Assembly: GCA_946540735.1 (NCBI GenBank)
Contig: CAMNIN010000045.1
Coordinates: 1-33,644 of the forward strand
Length of the DNA: 33,644 nucleotides
Direction of reading: 5' to 3'
Source of the DNA: an uncultured Prevotellaceae bacterium
GTDB taxonomy: Bacteria; Bacteroidota; Bacteroidia; Bacteroidales; Bacteroidaceae
Shown here: one piece after another, positions 30,178 through 33,644 of the stretch
How positions within the stretch are numbered: position 1 is the first letter of the stretch
Layout: every line of letters begins with the position of its first letter
The notes under the pieces: generated by a model
What the model saw: the letters and a program-made list of their open reading frames with translations, nothing else
The model's database searches: none
What the model was told of the DNA's origin: nothing
Position numbers and translations under genes: made by a program

Positions 30178-32982
30178 ATGAAGAGAATATCGATCTTATG
30201 GCTGTGCCTGGTAGTGGGCATGGCGGTGAATGCCGAGACAAGGAGCACATTTCCTGTTGTCCGGCAGAGTCCGGAGTGTGGATTCTTCCCACTGAGTGAA
30301 GCGGCTGTTTATACCGACGCCAAAGATTTCCGTGTCGTGGAGATCGCTGCTGGCATGCTGGCCGATGATATCGGCCGGGTGACGGGAAGACGCCCCATCC
30401 AGCAGTCCATACGAGAGTTGCCCGGCGGCTGTTGCGTCGTGGCCGGTACCTTGGGGCATAGCCGATTGATCGACCGGCTGGTGAGACAGCAGAAGATTGA
30501 TGTCTCGCCAATCAGGGGGAAATGGGAGTCGTTCATTATCATGACCACTGAGCACCCGAAGTCTCACACACCGGTTTTGGCGATCATTGGCAGCGACCGT
30601 AGGGGCACGGCTTTCGGATTGACTTCTCTCTCCGAGGCCATCGGCGTCTCGCCGTGGTATTGGTGGGCCGATGTCACACCGGCTCAACAAAAGGCTCTGT
30701 ATGTGGAGAATGGACTGTTTTGCCAGGGTGAGCCCTCGGTGCAGTACCGGGGCATTTTCATCAACGATGAGCGCTTCGGCGGCTGGGCACGATGGGCTGA
30801 GCAGAATTACGACAAGGAATCGGGAAAAGTGGGGCCGAAGACTTATCAACGGGTCTTTGAATTGCTGCTTCGCCTGAAAGCCAATTATCTGTGGCCTGCC
30901 ATGCATCCCGGGACACAGGCTTTCAATGCTGATCCTGAAAATGCCAGACTGGCTGATGATTATGCCATCGTCATGGGTTCGTCGCACTGTGAGCAGATGC
31001 TGCGCAACAACGAGGGTGAATGGAAAGCAGTGAACGAGCAAATGCACTATGGTGATTTCAACTACATCACCAACCGGAGAACAATGCTGAACTATTGGGA
31101 AGAACGCGTCAAGACCAACGGTAAGTATGAGAATACCTATACTCTTGGTCTGCGGGGTATCCACGATTATCCGATGGAGGGTGCCAACTCGACAGCTGAG
31201 CGTGTGGCCCTCATGCAACAGGCCATCAATGACCAGCGCGACATGCTGCGCCGCCATGTCAACAGGCCTGTGGAGGAGGTCCCGCAAGTGCTCTGCACCT
31301 ATGAGGAGGTGCTCGACGCTTATCACAATGGCCTTCAAGTGCCCGAAGATGTGACGCTGCTCTGGAGTGACGACAAGCATGGCTATTGCCGCAACCTGTG
31401 CAACCCGGAAGAGCAGAAACGGAAGGGTGGGGCAGGCATCTATTACCATCTGTCGTATCATGGCGACCCTGCCAGCTGGATTTGGCTCAGTCCGCTTTCA
31501 CCTGCCTTTCTCAGTACCGAACTGACCAAGGCCTACACCTTTGGTGCACGCAAAATATGGGTGTTCAATGTGGGTGACATCAAACCTGCTGAGAAGGAAA
31601 TCTCGTTTGTGATGGACCTGGCATGGGATATCAACCGCTGGAAACCCGAGGCGGCTCACGACTATATCAAATTCTGGGCCACGAAGACTTTTGGCCGTGA
31701 ATTGGCGCAGGAGATTGCCGACATGCAAGCGGGATATTACCAGTTGCAGGCTGGAGGGAAAGATGCTCACGTGTGGTTCGTCAACTATTCGCAGGAGCAG
31801 ATCGAACAGCGCATAGCACGCTGGCGAGCATTGGCTGCCCATGCAAACGATGTGGCCCAAAGGGTGCCGGAACCGTTGAGGGCTGCTTTTTTTGAACTGG
31901 TCCACTATCCCATCCGTGGGGCGGCGATGATCAACGAATACCAGTTGTTGGCTCGCCGCAGCATGGTGCGTGCCACGGCTGGCGACAGCATCGGTGCGGT
32001 GACCGACGGTAAAAGGGTGGAATCTTTGTTCGCAGAACTGAACACATGGACTCATCACTACAATAATGAACTGTTTGATGGCAAATGGGCTGAGTTTTTC
32101 AACTGGCAACCCTATCATTGGTTCCGCTCTGAGAAGATCCAACAGCCTTATTGCACACCCGGGCTCTTCTCTCAGTCACAGTGCGGCCCCAAACCTCGTT
32201 TCCTCCCTGTCGACCAGGCTCTTTCCAAGGAGGGTATTACGATTGATAGTCCCACCGACGGCGAGATCCCGTTATGGATCGAGGCGCTTACGCCCATCCT
32301 GAATTTCTCAAAAGAAGCCAAGGATAATGTCTTCTGTCACATCACGTCGGACAATGACAGCTATGATGCTTCGGCAACACCGATCAACAATGTCTGGCAT
32401 GCTCCTTATGTCGGTCCGATGTGGAGCCGTGTGGGCTCCCTCCATTTGCGGAAAGGCAGCAACCGGTTTTATATCACTGACCTGAAGACAGATGCACGTA
32501 TTGATCAAATCTATATCGGCCTTTATCCGCCTTTCGTCAAAGAACCGCGCATCAGGGTTCCTGCAGCCCGGTATCAGCGCAGCCAGGGCAATGTCGTCCG
32601 AATTGAGCAATTGGGCTATACCGATGGTGTCATGGTGAAGCCTTTCGATACCCCGTCTTATGAGCATGTGGGTGATGCTCCCTTCGTGGAGTATGACCTT
32701 GAGATTTTACCATCTGACCGTAAGATAGAAATCCGCACGCTCCCCACACTGCATGTCTATAATGGTCGAGATGCCCGTTTTGCAGTGCAGTTGGGCAGTG
32801 ACGCTCCACGGGTTTTCTCTATTCATGCGGATGACTTCACTGCCGAATGGCGCCTGAATGTGCTCCGGGGGTATGCTTCCCGCACCATCGATATCCCTGC
32901 TGCAGGTCAGCGAGACAGCCGCTTGAGGATTTACTTCCTCGATCCTGGCATTGTCTTGCAGGAAATCAATGTCCGGAATTAA
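30178..32982 (+). CDS. Secreted GH115 xylan alpha-glucuronidase
   Basis: A 934-residue secreted enzyme (signal MKRISILWLCLVVGMAVNAE) of the GH115 family, which removes (4-O-methyl-)glucuronic acid from glucuronoxylan. Features: the N-terminal substrate domain (AAGMLADDIGRVTGRRP, IIGSDRRGTAFGLTSLSEAI), then the barrel with SPWYWWADV, QYRGIFINDE, LLLRLKANYLWPAMHPG, LRGIHDYPMEG, TLLWSDDKHGYCRNLC and YYHLSYHGDPASWIWLSPLS. The C-terminal helical and beta domain is complete, and length is normal. It acts on xylan and thus complements the esterase and the arabinan-active enzymes. Last gene of the plus-strand island; the structured repeat element lies just before its start. Confidence 0.94.
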   Translation: MKRISILWLCLVVGMAVNAETRSTFPVVRQSPECGFFPLSEAAVYTDAKDFRVVEIAAGMLADDIGRVTGRRPIQQSIRELPGGCCVVAGTLGHSRLIDRLVRQQKIDVSPIRGKWESFIIMTTEHPKSHTPVLAIIGSDRRGTAFGLTSLSEAIGVSPWYWWADVTPAQQKALYVENGLFCQGEPSVQYRGIFINDERFGGWARWAEQNYDKESGKVGPKTYQRVFELLLRLKANYLWPAMHPGTQAFNADPENARLADDYAIVMGSSHCEQMLRNNEGEWKAVNEQMHYGDFNYITNRRTMLNYWEERVKTNGKYENTYTLGLRGIHDYPMEGANSTAERVALMQQAINDQRDMLRRHVNRPVEEVPQVLCTYEEVLDAYHNGLQVPEDVTLLWSDDKHGYCRNLCNPEEQKRKGGAGIYYHLSYHGDPASWIWLSPLSPAFLSTELTKAYTFGARKIWVFNVGDIKPAEKEISFVMDLAWDINRWKPEAAHDYIKFWATKTFGRELAQEIADMQAGYYQLQAGGKDAHVWFVNYSQEQIEQRIARWRALAAHANDVAQRVPEPLRAAFFELVHYPIRGAAMINEYQLLARRSMVRATAGDSIGAVTDGKRVESLFAELNTWTHHYNNELFDGKWAEFFNWQPYHWFRSEKIQQPYCTPGLFSQSQCGPKPRFLPVDQALSKEGITIDSPTDGEIPLWIEALTPILNFSKEAKDNVFCHITSDNDSYDASATPINNVWHAPYVGPMWSRVGSLHLRKGSNRFYITDLKTDARIDQIYIGLYPPFVKEPRIRVPAARYQRSQGNVVRIEQLGYTDGVMVKPFDTPSYEHVGDAPFVEYDLEILPSDRKIEIRTLPTLHVYNGRDARFAVQLGSDAPRVFSIHADDFTAEWRLNVLRGYASRTIDIPAAGQRDSRLRIYFLDPGIVLQEINVRN

Positions 32983-33014
32983 GTGGCTATCAAAACAGCA
33001 GAAGTCTTAATGCC

Positions 33015-33022
33015 TATATTTG
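33015..33022 (+). promoter_or_regulatory. -7 element upstream of the 71-residue ORF
   Basis: TATATTTG matches TAnnTTTG, 20 bases before the ATG at 33042. No TTG at the -33 position. Confidence 0.5.
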
Positions 33023-33041
33023 CACCATTATAAGATTGTCT

Positions 33042-33257
33042 ATGAAGAAGATACGGCGACCCATGACAGAGACCGACAACCGTCTGGCAGATGAAGTCAT
33101 GGACCACAGAACGAACTTTGCTAAATACGTGAACCCCAACAGACCGGGAAGCGAGAGCTGGCTTCCGTTCACAATCGCCAACCCCTTTGTGATGACATTG
33201 AACATCAAGCAATGCGACCGAAGAATAAAATCCTCATGGAATCAAGAAAACAAATAG
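33042..33257 (+). CDS. 71-residue protein of unknown function
   Basis: ATG at 33042, TAG at 33255. The peptide starts MKKIRRPMTETDNRLADEVM and is polar, with several Arg, Asn and Asp residues, one Cys and no signal peptide or membrane helix; it contains the segment NPNRPGSESWLPFTIANPF. I do not recognise it. A -7 element lies at a fitting distance upstream and the DUF169 gene begins 11 bases after its stop, so the two may form an operon. It could also be the remnant of a longer gene. Confidence 0.45.
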   Translation: MKKIRRPMTETDNRLADEVMDHRTNFAKYVNPNRPGSESWLPFTIANPFVMTLNIKQCDRRIKSSWNQENK

Positions 33258-33268
33258 CAACGAGATAA

Positions 33269-33644
33269 ATGGATACACTGCAGTTTTTACATGATTACAG
33301 AGAGGCTTTCGGCCCAAAGGGTGCCTTGCCTCTGTTGTTCGGTTATAGTGACCAGCCCGTGGCCACGACGGAAAAGATTGGCGGGTGTTTCTTCAAAGGC
33401 TTAAAAGCTGCAAGGGACGGTGTGCCCGTAAGCCTGAGTGCCGAGGTCATCGGCTGTGGCGGCGGAAAGCTATATACAGGTTTCTCTGATATGCCCGAGC
33501 GTGTGCCACGTTTCGTTTCACTCAAAGAGAAATATAAGGAAACACCCGGCATGGTGGCTGAATATGTTAAGAGCCTGGGCATGAAACGAGCTGAGAAGAA
33601 ATACCTGAACTTCGTGCGGATAGACAAGGCTGAGACATTCGACG
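33269..33644 (+). CDS. DUF169-family protein (C-terminus cut by window edge)
   Basis: The frame opens at ATG 33269 and runs to the window end (125 residues seen of about 240 expected). Family features: GYSDQPVATTEKIGGCFFKG, LSAEVIGCGGGKLYTGFSD, PERVPRFVSLKEKYKETP and the beginning of YLNFVRIDKAETF. DUF169 proteins are cytosolic and of unknown biochemical role; conserved Cys residues (CFF, GCGGG) suggest metal or cofactor binding. It lies 11 bases after the 71-residue ORF. Confidence 0.85.
   Translation, partial: MDTLQFLHDYREAFGPKGALPLLFGYSDQPVATTEKIGGCFFKGLKAARDGVPVSLSAEVIGCGGGKLYTGFSDMPERVPRFVSLKEKYKETPGMVAEYVKSLGMKRAEKKYLNFVRIDKAETFD

Noticed and set aside
30196..31461. 421-codon open frame antisense to the GH115 gene
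   Set aside because: GH115 motifs are continuous on the plus strand and the antisense peptide has no family features.
1..33644. CRISPR array, tRNA, rRNA or complete insertion sequence
   Set aside because: No regularly spaced repeats, cloverleaf-like sequences, rRNA signatures or transposase frames were seen by eye.

Overview
The window looks like a chromosomal segment of a polysaccharide-degrading Bacteroidales bacterium, most likely a gut or rumen Prevotella-like species. The reasons are promoters of the Bacteroidetes type (TAnnTTTG, several with TTG 20 bases upstream), weak or absent Shine-Dalgarno sequences, FecR-like anti-sigma/ECF sigma/TonB-receptor operons, DUF4625 lipoproteins, and many secreted plant-cell-wall hydrolases. 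I see no rRNA, tRNA, CRISPR array, intact insertion sequence or SusC/SusD pair.

Layout. 1-1480 (-): type I restriction methyltransferase HsdM, cut by the window edge. 1569-2400 (-): a small coiled-coil/membrane protein framed by two rho-independent terminators, then the remains of a HigB/HigA toxin-antitoxin pair. 2395-5393 (-): a GH28 pectinase, an SGNH/SASA esterase and a 40-residue ORF overlapping the esterase start. 5624-6722: a cupin gene and a divergent HxlR regulator with a probable operator between them. 6849-10794 (-): an ECF sigma factor, an anti-sigma factor and an STN-containing outer-membrane receptor, one signalling operon. 10931-14867 (-): a five-gene operon (two paralogous Cys/His-rich small membrane proteins, a ZnuD-like TonB receptor, two His-rich lipoproteins) ending in a strong terminator; I read it as a metal-acquisition system. 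14931-17960 (-): GH106 alpha-L-rhamnosidase-like enzyme.

18193-22392: a PhoB/PhoR-like two-component pair converging with a Na/phosphate cotransporter (stop codons overlap). The transporter promoter carries three 11-bp-spaced repeats in the place of a -33 element, which looks like a Pho box. A 35-residue membrane ORF diverges from the transporter and ends at a strong hairpin.

22401-32982: a glycan-degradation island. A GH5 endoglucanase-like lipoprotein lies on the minus strand. On the plus strand follow a truncated carboxylesterase fused to a probable arabinofuranosidase tail (deletion scar), a GH43 arabinanase, a secreted unknown, a large GH2 enzyme with discoidin-like modules and a GH115 alpha-glucuronidase. 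Together with the GH28, esterase and GH106 genes the set targets pectin side chains and glucuronoarabinoxylan. 33015-33644: a 71-residue unknown and the start of a DUF169 gene.

The most interesting points are the metal-type operon with the duplicated Cys/His protein, the putative Pho box with its small divergent ORF, the decayed toxin-antitoxin locus, the esterase deletion scar and two kinds of intergenic repeat.
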